Shown: positions 1 through 6,218, counted from the stretch's first letter. The stretch: DNA of 8,607 nt from Gammaproteobacteria bacterium (GCA_015487895.1 WFOW01000386.1:1-8607); one strand, 5' to 3'. The notes: a model not told the origin generated them from the letters alone. Numbers and translations are program-made.

Positions 1-216
1 GCGGGCACCCGACGCCTGGCCCAGGCGGTGGCCGAGAGCCCGGCCTTCTCCATCGCCGGCGGCGGCGACACGCTGGCGGCGATCGCCAAGTTCGGCGTCG
101 CCGACCGCATCTCCTATATCTCGACCGGCGGCGGTGCCTTCCTCGAGTTCCTCGAGGGCAAGAAGCTGCCGGCCGTGGCGGTGCTGGAGGAGCGCGCGGC
201 CGGGCGCGGCGCCTGA
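1..216 (+). CDS. pgk: Phosphoglycerate kinase, C-terminal end (5' partial)
   Basis: This is the last 71 residues of phosphoglycerate kinase, the cytoplasmic enzyme that moves phosphate between 1,3-bisphosphoglycerate and ADP in glycolysis, or runs in reverse in the Calvin cycle. The frame is open from base 1 and ends at TGA 214-216. Visible hallmarks are the nucleotide-binding GGGDT segment, followed by a STGGGA-type glycine loop and then the family's closing [10 protein letters not shown] stretch. These lie at the expected distance from the C-terminus, so the 3' end looks normal; the N-terminal domain lies outside the window. Pyruvate kinase starts 26 bases downstream with no terminator between them, so the two are probably co-transcribed. 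In autotrophic proteobacteria this gene is often cbbK in a cbb cluster, but the gene upstream that would support that name is not visible. Confidence 0.95.
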   Translation, partial: AGTRRLAQAVAESPAFSIAGGGDTLAAIAKFGVADRISYISTGGGAFLEFLEGKKLPAVAVLEERAAGRGA

Positions 217-242
217 GGTCCGGGCCGGCGGCGAGCGCACAC

Positions 243-1688
243 ATGCTGCGGCGCACCAAGATCATCGCCACGCTGGGGCCCGCCACGGACGATCCCGCCG
301 TCCTGGACGAGATGATCCAGGCCGGCGTGGACGTGGTGCGCGTCAACTTCTCCCACGGCGGCGCAGAGGACCACGTGCGCCGCGCCGAGACGGTGCGCAA
401 CCGCGCCCGCGCCCACGGGCGCCAGATCGGGGTCATCGCCGACCTGCAGGGGCCCAAGATCCGCATCGAGGGCTTCCGCGACGGGGCGGTCACCCTGCGC
501 GAGGGGGCGCGCTTCGTGCTCGACGCCTCGCTCGGGCCCAGGGACGGCAGCGAGGAGCGTGTCGGCATCACCTACAAGGATCTGCCGGGCGACGTCGAGC
601 GCGGCGACACCCTGCTCCTCGACGACGGCCGCATCGTGCTGTGGGTGGACGAGGTGGTCGGCCACGAGATCGTCTGCCGCGTGGTGGTCGGCGGCGAGCT
701 CAGCGACAGCAAGGGCATCAACCGCCAGGGCGGGGGGCTGTCGGCCAAGGCCATCACCGAGAAGGACCGCGCCGACATCCGCGTCGCCGCCGAGATGCAG
801 GCCGACTACCTCGCGGTCTCCTTCCCCCGCAACGCCGAGGACGTGCAGGAGGCGCGCGAGCTCTTCCGCGCCGCCGGGGGCGAGGGCGGCATCATCGCCA
901 AGATCGAGCGCGCCGAGGCGATGGAGGCCATCGAGGACATCATCCGCACCGCCGACGCGGTCATGATCGCGCGCGGCGACCTCGGGGTGGAGATCGGCGA
1001 CGCCGAGCTGCCGGGCGTGCAGAAGCGCATCATCCGCCTGGCCCGCTCGATGGACAAGATCGCCATCACCGCCACGCAGATGATGCAGTCCATGGTCGAG
1101 AGCCAGATCCCGACGCGGGCCGAGGTCTTCGACGTCGCCAACGCCGTGCTCGACGGCACCGACGCCGTCATGCTCTCGGCCGAGACCGCCACGGGGCGCT
1201 ACCCGGCGAAGGCGGTCGCCGCCATGGACCGCATCTGCCGCGGCGCCGAGCGCCAGGCCGACAGCGTCGCCGTCGAGCGGCGCAGCCCGGTGCGCTTCCA
1301 GCGCGTGGACGAGGCCATCGCCAAGGCCTCGATCTACACCGCCAACCACCTGGGCGTGAAGGCCATCGCGGCGCTCACCGAGTCCGGGGCGACGGCGCTG
1401 TGGATGTCGCGCGTGACCTCGGGCATCCCCATCTACGCCATGACGCGCCACGTCGCCACGCGGCGCAAGGTGACGCTCTACCGCGGGGTCTACCCCGTCA
1501 GCTTCGACGTCACCACCACCGACCACGCCACCGTCAACCGCGAGATCGTCGACGAGCTCGTGCGCCGCGGCGCGGTGCGCGACGGCGACCTCGTCATCAT
1601 CACCAAGGGCGACCTCTCGGGCGTGGCCGGCGGCACCAATGCCATGAAGATCGTGCGGGTAGGAGAGCTCATCGGCCCCGCGACCTGA
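243..1688 (+). CDS. pyk: Pyruvate kinase
   Basis: A 481-residue cytoplasmic enzyme converting phosphoenolpyruvate and ADP to pyruvate and ATP. The length is typical of bacterial pyruvate kinases. Family landmarks appear in order: [12 protein letters not shown] at 3-14 and RVNFSHG at 33-39 (substrate and nucleotide site), the small B domain starting after LQGPKIR at 68-74, the signature [14 protein letters not shown] at 217-230 with Lys220 and Glu222 as the expected catalytic and Mg-binding residues, [10 protein letters not shown] at 241-250, ATQMMQSM at 277-284, and AETATGRYP at 313-321. The C-terminal effector-binding domain follows and ends in a typical GGTNAMKI stretch at 463-470. The ATG at 243 is chosen because the conserved N-terminus begins right there, although no good Shine-Dalgarno lies 5-10 bases upstream (the nearest, GAGGT at 215-219, overlaps the pgk stop). 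Translation may depend on coupling to pgk. I did not assign K+ dependence. Confidence 0.97.
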   Translation: MLRRTKIIATLGPATDDPAVLDEMIQAGVDVVRVNFSHGGAEDHVRRAETVRNRARAHGRQIGVIADLQGPKIRIEGFRDGAVTLREGARFVLDASLGPRDGSEERVGITYKDLPGDVERGDTLLLDDGRIVLWVDEVVGHEIVCRVVVGGELSDSKGINRQGGGLSAKAITEKDRADIRVAAEMQADYLAVSFPRNAEDVQEARELFRAAGGEGGIIAKIERAEAMEAIEDIIRTADAVMIARGDLGVEIGDAELPGVQKRIIRLARSMDKIAITATQMMQSMVESQIPTRAEVFDVANAVLDGTDAVMLSAETATGRYPAKAVAAMDRICRGAERQADSVAVERRSPVRFQRVDEAIAKASIYTANHLGVKAIAALTESGATALWMSRVTSGIPIYAMTRHVATRRKVTLYRGVYPVSFDVTTTDHATVNREIVDELVRRGAVRDGDLVIITKGDLSGVAGGTNAMKIVRVGELIGPAT

Positions 1689-1707
1689 GCGGCGCTTCGG
1701 TTACAAT
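1680..1707 (+). promoter_or_regulatory. Candidate sigma70 promoter ahead of fba
   Basis: TACAAT at 1702-1707 matches five of six -10 consensus bases. It is preceded at a 16-base spacing by GCGACC (1680-1685), a poor -35 element with three matches. The -35 overlaps the pyk stop codon. It would start transcripts about 85-90 bases upstream of the fba ATG. The match is by eye; a chance -10 match in this position is possible. Confidence 0.33.
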
Positions 1708-1721
1708 CGGGCATCCCGCGG

Positions 1722-1756
1722 GGCGCCCGCGGCGCCGGGTCCGCCGGGCGGGCGCC
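1722..1756 (+). other. GC-rich inverted repeat in the fba leader
   Basis: GGCGCCCGC (1722-1730) is perfectly complementary to GCGGGCGCC (1748-1756), giving a 9-bp stem around a 17-base interior that can itself pair in part (GGCG 1731-1734 with CGCC 1742-1745). There is no U-tract after it, so it is not an intrinsic terminator. It lies between the candidate promoter and the fba ribosome binding site, and could stabilise the mRNA 5' end or be a pyk-fba processing barrier. In DNA this GC-rich, some pairing arises by chance. Confidence 0.4.
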
Positions 1757-1788
1757 GGAGGAGACGAGACGCAACGCGACGCGAGAAC

Positions 1789-1794
1789 GAGGAG
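1789..1794 (+). promoter_or_regulatory. Shine-Dalgarno of fba
   Basis: GAGGAG sits six bases before the ATG at 1801. This is good spacing, and it fixes the fba start together with the family-typical N-terminus. Confidence 0.8.
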
Positions 1795-1800
1795 AAGGCT

Positions 1801-2865
1801 ATGGCGCTCATCACCCTTCGACAGCTGCTGGATCACGCCGCCGAGCACGGCTACGGCGTGCCGGCCTTCAACGTCAACAACATGGAGCAGATGCACGCGA
1901 TCATGGAGGCGGCCGACGAGACCGACAGCCCCGTGATCGTCCAGGCCTCGGCGGGCGCGCGCAAGTACGCGGGGCCCTCCTTCCTGAAGTACCTCATCGT
2001 GGCCGCCATCGAGCAGTGGCCGCACATCCCGGTCGTCATGCACCAGGACCACGGCGCCTCGCCGGCCGTGTGCCAGCGCTCCATCCAGCTCGGCTTCAGC
2101 TCCGTGATGATGGACGGCTCGCTCATGGAGGACCAGAAGACCCCGTCGACCTACGAGTACAATGTCGAGGTCACGCGCCGCGTGGTGGACATGGCGCACG
2201 CCTGCGGCGTCTCGGTCGAGGGCGAACTCGGCTGCCTCGGCTCGCTCGAGACGGGCAAGGCGGGCGAGGAGGACGGCGTCGGCGCCGAGGGCACGCTCTC
2301 GCACGACCAGCTCCTCACCGACCCCGACCAGGCGGCCGACTTCGTCAAGCAGACCAAGGTCGACGCGCTGGCCATCGCCATCGGCACCAGCCACGGCGCC
2401 TACAAGTTCAGCAAGCCCCCCACGGGCGAGGTGCTGCGCATCGACCGCGTCAAGGAGATCCACGCCCGCATCCCGGACACGCACCTGGTGATGCACGGCT
2501 CCTCCTCGGTGCCGCAGGAGTGGCTGCAGATCATCCACGAGTTCGGCGGCGACATCGGCGAGACCTACGGCGTTCCCGTCGAGGAGATCGTCGAGGGCAT
2601 CAAGCACGGCGTGCGCAAGGTCAACATCGACACCGACCTGCGGCTCGCCGCCACCGGCGCCATCCGCAAGAACCTGGCGGAGAACCCGAAGAACTTCGAC
2701 CCGCGCAAGTACCTCACCGCGGCCAAGAACGCGATGAAGGAGATCTGCAAGGCGCGCTACGAGGCCTTCGGCACCGCCGGCAACGCCTCCAAGATCAAGC
2801 CCATCCCCATGGAGGAGATGTGGAAGCGCTACGCGAGCGGCGAGCTCGACCCGCGCATCAACTGA
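1801..2865 (+). CDS. fba: Class II fructose-1,6-bisphosphate aldolase, Calvin-cycle subtype
   Basis: A 354-residue Zn-dependent aldolase that interconverts fructose 1,6-bisphosphate with dihydroxyacetone phosphate and glyceraldehyde 3-phosphate. Calvin-cycle members usually also make sedoheptulose 1,7-bisphosphate. Length and sequence style (start [23 protein letters not shown], end GELDPRIN) are those of the CbbA-type subfamily. Visible active-site elements are the HQDHG motif at 81-85 with catalytic Asp83 and Zn ligand His84, VEGELG at 139-144, Zn ligands His198 (in GTSHG) and His232 (in MHGSSS), and the phosphate/substrate loop KVNIDTD at 273-279 with Asn275 and Asp277. Nothing is missing. 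It follows pyk by 112 bases and is closed by a strong terminator 30 bases after its stop, so it is the last gene of the pgk-pyk-fba unit. The name cbbA would also fit if the organism fixes CO2. Confidence 0.97.
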   Translation: MALITLRQLLDHAAEHGYGVPAFNVNNMEQMHAIMEAADETDSPVIVQASAGARKYAGPSFLKYLIVAAIEQWPHIPVVMHQDHGASPAVCQRSIQLGFSSVMMDGSLMEDQKTPSTYEYNVEVTRRVVDMAHACGVSVEGELGCLGSLETGKAGEEDGVGAEGTLSHDQLLTDPDQAADFVKQTKVDALAIAIGTSHGAYKFSKPPTGEVLRIDRVKEIHARIPDTHLVMHGSSSVPQEWLQIIHEFGGDIGETYGVPVEEIVEGIKHGVRKVNIDTDLRLAATGAIRKNLAENPKNFDPRKYLTAAKNAMKEICKARYEAFGTAGNASKIKPIPMEEMWKRYASGELDPRIN

Positions 2866-2866
2866 C

Positions 2867-2880
2867 GCCGGGATCCCGGC
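2867..2880. other. Short perfect palindrome after fba
   Basis: GCCGGGATCCCGGC is a 14-base perfect palindrome starting two bases after the fba stop codon. With no loop bases it can form only a 5-bp hairpin in RNA. It may add structure upstream of the true terminator, and no protein target is suggested. Confidence 0.4.
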
Positions 2881-2894
2881 TCGTGCCGGGCCGC

Positions 2895-2925
2895 GAAGGG
2901 GCGGGGCGACCCGCCCCTTCTTTTT
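2895..2925 (+). terminator. Strong intrinsic terminator after fba
   Basis: The arm GAAGGGGCGGG (2895-2905) pairs without a mismatch with CCCGCCCCTTC (2910-2920). This is an 11-bp stem closed by a GCGA loop, which belongs to the stable GNRA class, and it is followed directly by five T (2921-2925). It is oriented to stop + strand transcripts leaving fba. On the other strand there is no T-run, so it should work in one direction only. Confidence 0.93.
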
Positions 2926-2954
2926 GCGCCGCCCGGCGGGACGCCGGGCGGCGC
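2926..2954. other. Perfect 13-bp GC hairpin abutting the terminator
   Basis: GCGCCGCCCGGCG (2926-2938) is exactly complementary to CGCCGGGCGGCGC (2942-2954), leaving a 3-base loop GGA. It begins at the base after the terminator T-run and has no T-run of its own. It may be a back-up pause or 3'-end barrier, or a relic of a palindromic mobile repeat. The perfection over 13 bp makes chance unlikely even at high GC. Confidence 0.75.
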
Positions 2955-3003
2955 GAGACGGGAGACGGGTTGCGGGAGACGGGTTGCGGGAGACGGGAGA
3001 CGG
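2955..3003. repeat. Seven-unit heptad tandem array
   Basis: Seven 7-bp units run head to tail: GAGACGG at 2955, 2962, 2976, 2990 and 2997, and GTTGCGG at 2969 and 2983. Their order is mirror-symmetric (A A B A B A A). The same tract can be read as a 14-bp repeat with flanking single units. It forms the left arm of the first palindromic repeat: CGGGAGACG at 2987-2995 and 2994-3002 can each pair with CGTCTCCCG at 3044-3052. Confidence 0.85.
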
Positions 3004-3015
3004 GAAAGATCGAAA

Positions 3016-3070
3016 GGCCGCGCGCGAAGCGCGCACCAACCCTCGTCTCCCGACCCCCGCCTCCCGCCAC
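3016..3070. repeat. Intergenic palindromic repeat, copy 1
   Basis: A core with inner hairpin GCGCGC (3020-3025), loop GAA, GCGCGC (3029-3034) is followed by CACCAACCCTCG and a C-rich heptad tract. That tract is the complement in style of the G-rich heptad array upstream, so the whole 2955-3070 can fold into a long outer stem with an inner hairpin. Copy 2 (3108-3162) aligns over 55 bases with six differences, only two of them in the first 38 bases. A more diverged copy 3 lies after the next gene. Confidence 0.85.
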
Positions 3071-3078
3071 TCTCGATT

Positions 3079-3101
3079 GTGGAAGGGGCTTCCAGCCCCG
3101 A
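3079..3101. repeat. REP-like element with GTGG head
   Basis: GTGG (3079-3082) is followed by AA and a hairpin of GGGGCT (3085-3090), loop TCC, AGCCCC (3094-3099), then GAC. A GTRG tetranucleotide in front of a short GC hairpin is the known layout of bacterial REP sequences mobilised by RAYT (TnpA-REP) transposases. No RAYT gene is in the window. It lies between copies 1 and 2 of the larger palindromic repeat. One element only, so the assignment rests on layout. Confidence 0.5.
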
Positions 3102-3107
3102 CCCAAT

Positions 3108-3162
3108 GGCCGCGCGCGGAGCGCGCACCAACCCTCGCCTCCCGATTCCCGCCTCTCGTCAC
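3108..3162. repeat. Intergenic palindromic repeat, copy 2
   Basis: Same core and same orientation as copy 1: inner hairpin GCGCGC (3112-3117), loop GGA, GCGCGC (3121-3126), then CACCAACCCTCGCCTCCCG and a further C-rich heptad tract to about 3158. It lacks its own G-rich left arm, since the REP-like element takes that place, so it is a half-copy whose right arm could compete with copy 1 for pairing with the 2955-3003 array. Confidence 0.83.
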
Positions 3163-3218
3163 CTTCCCTTTGCGTTGAATCATAAATGCATGCTTATGGA
3201 GTCGGCATCAGGAATCGA

Positions 3219-3248
3219 TTGGAATTCATCGTTGCCGGCCGCCAGAAT
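3219..3248 (+). promoter_or_regulatory. Candidate promoter of the aldolase-Dabb gene
   Basis: The stretch from about 3163 to 3232 is clearly richer in A and T than its surroundings. TTGGAA (3219-3224, four of six -35 matches) and CAGAAT (3243-3248, four of six -10 matches) are 18 bases apart. They would place the start near 3255, just ahead of the ribosome binding site at 3273-3280. Since a strong terminator lies upstream, the gene needs a promoter in this region; the exact hexamers are tentative. TTGAAT at 3175-3180 is another -35-like word without a good -10 partner. Confidence 0.35.
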
Positions 3249-3272
3249 GGGCGCGCATGTCCTGACGGCCTG

Positions 3273-3280
3273 AAAGGAGG
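3273..3280 (+). promoter_or_regulatory. Strong Shine-Dalgarno of the aldolase-Dabb gene
   Basis: AAAGGAGG lies six bases before the ATG at 3287. It is the best ribosome binding site in the window and fixes the start. Confidence 0.88.
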
Positions 3281-3286
3281 CTCGCG

Positions 3287-4459
3287 ATGCCGCTGGTGCA
3301 CATGGCCGACATGCTGGCCCACGCCCACCGGCACCGCTACGCGGTGGGCGCCTTCGACCTCGTGGAGCTTTCCTTCCTGGAGGCGATCGTCGCCGGCGCG
3401 GAGGCCTGCGAGGCGCCGGTGATCCTGAGCCTGGCCGAGTCGCACTTCGAGCACTACGACTTCGAGCTCGCCATGGCGGCGACGGTGGCGGCGGCGCGCC
3501 GCGCGCGCGTGCCGGTGGCCATCCACCTCGATCACGGCGCCAGCCTGGAGTCGGCGGTGCGCGGCATCGCCCTCGGCTGCAACGGGGTCATGGTCGACGC
3601 CTCCCACGAGCCCTTCGAGGAGAACGTCCGCCGCACCCGCGAGGTGGTGGAGATGGCGCACGCCTGCGGCGTGCCGGTCGAGGGCGAGCTCGGATACGTG
3701 GCGGGGGTCGAGGGCGAGGACGCCGAGAGGCACCCGGGCGAGGTGGTCTACACCTCGCCCGAGCAGGCCGTCGAGTACGTGCGCAGGACGGGAGTGGACT
3801 TCCTGGCCGTCTCCATCGGCACGGTGCACGGCAGGCTGCGCGGCGAGCCCCGGCTCGACCTCGAGCGCCTCGCCGCCATCGACGAGGCCCTCGGCATGCC
3901 GCTCGTGATCCACGGCGGCACGGGCCTGACCGATGCGCAGTTCCGCGCGATCATCGAGCGCGGCGTCACCAAGATCAACTACTACACCGCGCTCGCCGAC
4001 GCCGCGGCGGACTCCATCCGCGCGCGGGCGGCGGCCGATCCGCGCGCGGGCTACACGGCGCTCACGCGCGACGTGCGCGCCGCCATCCGTGCGGAGGTCG
4101 AGCGCTGCACGCGCCTGTGGGGCGCGGCCGGGCGCGCGGGCGAGGTGCTGGGCGAGGCGCGGCCCTGGGCCGAGGTCGAGCACGTGATCCTGTGGAACAG
4201 CGAGGTCGACGAGGCGCGCGCGGCCGCGGCCAAGGAGGAGGGCCGCGAGCGCCTGGCGCGCATCCCGGGCGTGCGCCACGTGCGCACCGGCACCGCGATC
4301 GATGCCGACGCCCGTTACCGCCACTGCTGGCTGATCGGCTTCGCCTCGGCGGCGGCGCGCGACCACTACCGCACCCATCCCGAGCACGTGGCCTACGCCG
4401 ACGGCGTCTTCCGCCCCATCGCGCCGGACCGGGTGCGGGTGGACTATGCGCTCGACTGA
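3287..4459 (+). CDS. Class II aldolase-like protein with C-terminal Dabb domain (fusion)
   Basis: A 390-residue two-domain protein. Residues about 1-285 are a Zn-dependent class II aldolase of the FbaA/GatY/KbaY fold: HLDHG at 80-84 (catalytic Asp82, Zn ligand His83), VEGELG at 131-136, Zn ligands His181 (GTVHG) and His209 (IHGGTG), and Asn231 in KINYYTAL. So the metal site and catalytic acid look intact. Residues about 296-388 fit the Dabb (stress-responsive alpha/beta barrel) family: [24 protein letters not shown], the hallmark [11 protein letters not shown] at 361-371, and a final VRVDYAL strand. Dabb domains dimerise; most have unknown roles and some are polyketide cyclases. The substrate cannot be assigned: the usual AFN near the N-terminus is AFD (22-24), and the loop position that is Asp277 in the neighbouring Fba is Tyr233. 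It probably acts on a sugar- or ketose-phosphate. It has its own ribosome binding site, sits after a terminator, and is bracketed by direct copies of an intergenic repeat. Confidence 0.88.
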   Translation: MPLVHMADMLAHAHRHRYAVGAFDLVELSFLEAIVAGAEACEAPVILSLAESHFEHYDFELAMAATVAAARRARVPVAIHLDHGASLESAVRGIALGCNGVMVDASHEPFEENVRRTREVVEMAHACGVPVEGELGYVAGVEGEDAERHPGEVVYTSPEQAVEYVRRTGVDFLAVSIGTVHGRLRGEPRLDLERLAAIDEALGMPLVIHGGTGLTDAQFRAIIERGVTKINYYTALADAAADSIRARAAADPRAGYTALTRDVRAAIRAEVERCTRLWGAAGRAGEVLGEARPWAEVEHVILWNSEVDEARAAAAKEEGRERLARIPGVRHVRTGTAIDADARYRHCWLIGFASAAARDHYRTHPEHVAYADGVFRPIAPDRVRVDYALD

Positions 4460-4465
4460 CGTCGA

Positions 4466-4560
4466 GCGAGAGGCGAGAGGCGAGGGGCGGGAGACGAGCC
4501 GGATCAAATGGCTGCGCCCGCAGGGCGCACCACCCCTCGCCTCTCGCACCTTTCCTCTCG
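4466..4560. repeat. Intergenic palindromic repeat, copy 3
   Basis: GCGAGAGGCGAGGGG (4473-4487) pairs perfectly with CCCCTCGCCTCTCGC (4533-4547), and CGAGAG (4467-4472) can extend the stem with CTCTCG (4555-4560) across a 7-base bulge. Inside is a 7-bp hairpin TGCGCCC (4513-4519), loop GCA, GGGCGCA (4523-4529). The core from AAATGGC (4506) to CTCTCG (4546) matches copies 1 and 2 in order, spacing and orientation. It starts seven bases after the aldolase-Dabb stop and could serve as a 3' barrier or weak terminator, though no T-run follows. Confidence 0.85.
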
Positions 4561-4568
4561 TCTCCGTT

Positions 4569-4590
4569 GCCGCGCCCTCGGGGGCGGGGC
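4569..4590. other. Hairpin in the purC leader
   Basis: GCCGCGCCC (4569-4577) can pair with GGGCGGGGC (4582-4590) with one mismatch around a TCGG loop. No T-run follows. It lies about 60 bases ahead of the purC start, with a smaller GGTC/GACC hairpin (4594-4605) next to it. No convincing promoter was found in 4561-4649, although one is expected if the repeat blocks read-through. Confidence 0.35.
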
Positions 4591-4649
4591 GTGGGTCGGC
4601 TGACCGGGAAGCCGCACGTGACGTGAACATGGACAAGCGGGGGAGCGAG

Positions 4650-5558
4650 ATGAGCGAGAGTGCACCCGAGGTGCTCTACGAGAGCGAGCTCAGGAGCCTG
4701 CCGCTGGTGCACCGCGGCAAGGTGCGGGACATCTACGCCGTCGGCGACGAGGCGCTGCTGATCGTCACCACCGACCGCCTCTCGGCCTTCGACGTGGTGC
4801 TGCCGACGCCCATCCCGGGCAAGGGGCGGGTGCTGACGGCGCTGTCGGAGTTCTGGTTCGAGCGCATGGCGGATCTCGTGCCCGGGCACCTGGCCGGCAT
4901 CCCGCTCGAGGAGGCGCTTCCGGACGCGGCCGAGCGCGCGCGCGTCGCCGGCCGTGCCATGGTGGTGCGGCGCCTGAGGCCGCTGCCGGTGGAGGCCATC
5001 GTGCGCGGCTACCTCATCGGCTCCGGATGGAAGGACTACCGGCGCACGGGCGCGGTGTGCGGCATCCGCCTGCCGGAGGGCCTGCGCCTCGCCGACCGGC
5101 TGCCGGAGCCCATCTACACTCCATCGACCAAGGCCGCCGTCGGCGAGCACGACGAGAACATCGACTTCGAGCGCACCGTCGGGCTGCTCGGCCGCGAGCT
5201 CGCCGGGCGCGTGCGCGAGCTCAGCCTCGAGATCTACCGGCGCGCGGCGGCGTATGCGGCCGAGCGCGGCATCATCATCGCCGACACCAAGTTCGAGTTC
5301 GGCCTCGACGAGGCGGGCACGCTCTATCTCATCGACGAGGTCCTCACGCCCGACTCCTCGCGCTTCTGGCCCGCGGATGCGTGGCGCCCGGGCGAGAGCC
5401 CGCCGAGCTTCGACAAGCAGTACGTGCGCGACTGGCTCGAGGCGAGCGGCTGGGACAAGCGCCCGCCGGGACCCGAGCTGCCCGCCGACGTGGTGCGCCG
5501 CACGGCCGAGAAGTACCGCGAGGCCTACCGGCGCCTGACCGGGCGCGAGCTCGGCTGA
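4650..5558 (+). CDS. purC: SAICAR synthase (phosphoribosylaminoimidazole-succinocarboxamide synthase), long form
   Basis: A cytoplasmic purine-pathway enzyme that joins aspartate to CAIR with ATP to give SAICAR. From the chosen start it has 302 residues, the long isoform seen in yeast and xanthomonads rather than the roughly 237-residue form of E. coli. Visible are HRGKVRD at 21-27 (ATP binding), TDRLSAFD at 41-48, family signature 1 [16 protein letters not shown] at 111-126, signature 2 [10 protein letters not shown] at 209-218, and [12 protein letters not shown] at 229-240. I place the start at ATG 4650 because GGGGGAG (4639-4645) lies just before it and the MSES N-terminus suits the family. 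ATG 4629 would add seven residues but has no ribosome binding site, and the longer open frame from 4446 runs through repeat DNA. Carbonic anhydrase follows after five bases, so the two are probably co-transcribed. Confidence 0.95.
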   Translation: MSESAPEVLYESELRSLPLVHRGKVRDIYAVGDEALLIVTTDRLSAFDVVLPTPIPGKGRVLTALSEFWFERMADLVPGHLAGIPLEEALPDAAERARVAGRAMVVRRLRPLPVEAIVRGYLIGSGWKDYRRTGAVCGIRLPEGLRLADRLPEPIYTPSTKAAVGEHDENIDFERTVGLLGRELAGRVRELSLEIYRRAAAYAAERGIIIADTKFEFGLDEAGTLYLIDEVLTPDSSRFWPADAWRPGESPPSFDKQYVRDWLEASGWDKRPPGPELPADVVRRTAEKYREAYRRLTGRELG

Positions 5559-5563
5559 GCGCC

Positions 5564-6175
5564 ATGGACGATCCCGTCCTGCGGCGCCTGCTGGCGGGCT
5601 TCCGTGCCTTCCATGCCCGCCACTGCGAGCGCGAGGCCGAGAGCTGGGAGCGCCTGGTGCGCGAGGGCCAGCGCCCCGAGGTGCTCGTGATCGGCTGCAG
5701 CGATTCGCGGGTCGACCCGGCGCTGCTCCTGGACGCGCGCCCGGGCGAGCTCTTCGTCGTGCGCAACGTCGCCGCGCTCGTGCCGCCGCACGCCCCCGAC
5801 GGCGCCGAGCACGGCACCGCCGCGGCGATCGAGTTCGCCGTGCGCGTGCTCGGCGTGCGCCACGTGCTGGTGCTCGGCCACGGCCGCTGCGCGGGCATCG
5901 CGGCCGCGCGCGAGGGGGTTCCGGACGGCTGCGGCGACTATCTCGCCCCCTGGACCCGGATCGTCGCCGACGCCGTCGCCGGCCTCGAGGACCCCGCCGA
6001 GCGCGAGCGTGCCGGCGTACGCCGCTCGCTCGAGAACCTGCGCAGCTACCCCTGGGTGCGCGAGGCCGAGGCGGCGGGCCGGCTCGCCGTCCACGGCTGG
6101 CGCTTCGACCTGGAGCGCGGACGGCTCGAGGGATACGATGAGGCCGCGGGCGGCTTCCGTCCGCTCGCCCCCTGA
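5564..6175 (+). CDS. Beta-class carbonic anhydrase
   Basis: A 203-residue zinc enzyme for reversible CO2 hydration to bicarbonate, probably cytoplasmic since no signal peptide is seen. The beta-class Zn site is complete: Cys45, His106 and Cys109 (GCSDSR at 44-49, HGRC at 106-109), with the Asp47-Arg49 catalytic dyad. The allosteric bicarbonate pocket known from the H. influenzae enzyme (Trp39, Arg64, Tyr181) aligns here to Val42, Arg67 and Phe181, so two of three residues differ. This suggests the non-allosteric type I behaviour, which is inference from residues only. The ATG at 5564, five bases after the purC stop, gives a family-typical N-terminus but has no clear Shine-Dalgarno, so translational coupling to purC is likely. 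It could supply bicarbonate for carboxylations or CO2 for fixation; purine synthesis itself uses CO2/bicarbonate at the AIR carboxylation step just before PurC. Confidence 0.94.
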   Translation: MDDPVLRRLLAGFRAFHARHCEREAESWERLVREGQRPEVLVIGCSDSRVDPALLLDARPGELFVVRNVAALVPPHAPDGAEHGTAAAIEFAVRVLGVRHVLVLGHGRCAGIAAAREGVPDGCGDYLAPWTRIVADAVAGLEDPAERERAGVRRSLENLRSYPWVREAEAAGRLAVHGWRFDLERGRLEGYDEAAGGFRPLAP

Positions 6176-6181
6176 CACCGC

Positions 6182-6202
6182 GGCCGGCGTCCGCGGCCGG
6201 CC
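6182..6202. other. Small hairpin between carbonic anhydrase and antiporter genes
   Basis: GGCCGGC (6182-6188) pairs with GCCGGCC (6196-6202) around a 7-base loop, inside a direct repeat of CCGCGGCCGG (from 6178 and 6191). There is no T-run, so it is at most a weak barrier. Chance is a fair alternative in this base composition. Confidence 0.3.
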
Positions 6203-6218
6203 GGGCCCGTGTCCGGCG

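Noticed and set aside
114..1526. Long minus-strand open frame opposite pyk (470 codons)
   Set aside because: Its translation is low-complexity (Arg, Ala, Gly, Asp, His rich) without any family motif. It is the usual antisense shadow in high-GC DNA, and pyruvate kinase on the + strand is certain.
2955..3162. CRISPR-like array
   Set aside because: The repeats are 7-bp tandem units and two palindromic copies without regularly sized unique spacers, and no cas gene is present.
1669..3183. Minus-strand open frame spanning fba and the intergenic repeats
   Set aside because: It runs through the terminator and repeats as well as antisense to fba, and its composition is biased with no recognisable domain.
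3079..3273. Small + strand open frames in the fba to aldolase-Dabb gap
   Set aside because: They translate repeat and promoter DNA, have no ribosome binding site, and show no protein-like composition.
4615..4620. CACGTG palindrome ahead of purC as a purine operator
   Set aside because: It does not match the known PurR operator, and a 6-base palindrome is expected by chance.
3194..4636. Minus-strand open frame opposite the aldolase-Dabb gene
   Set aside because: It is an antisense shadow. The + strand gene has an excellent ribosome binding site and two recognisable domains.
4446..4649. N-terminal extension of purC by 68 codons
   Set aside because: It overlaps the end of the aldolase-Dabb gene and translates the palindromic repeat. 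The family N-terminus and ribosome binding site both point to ATG 4650.
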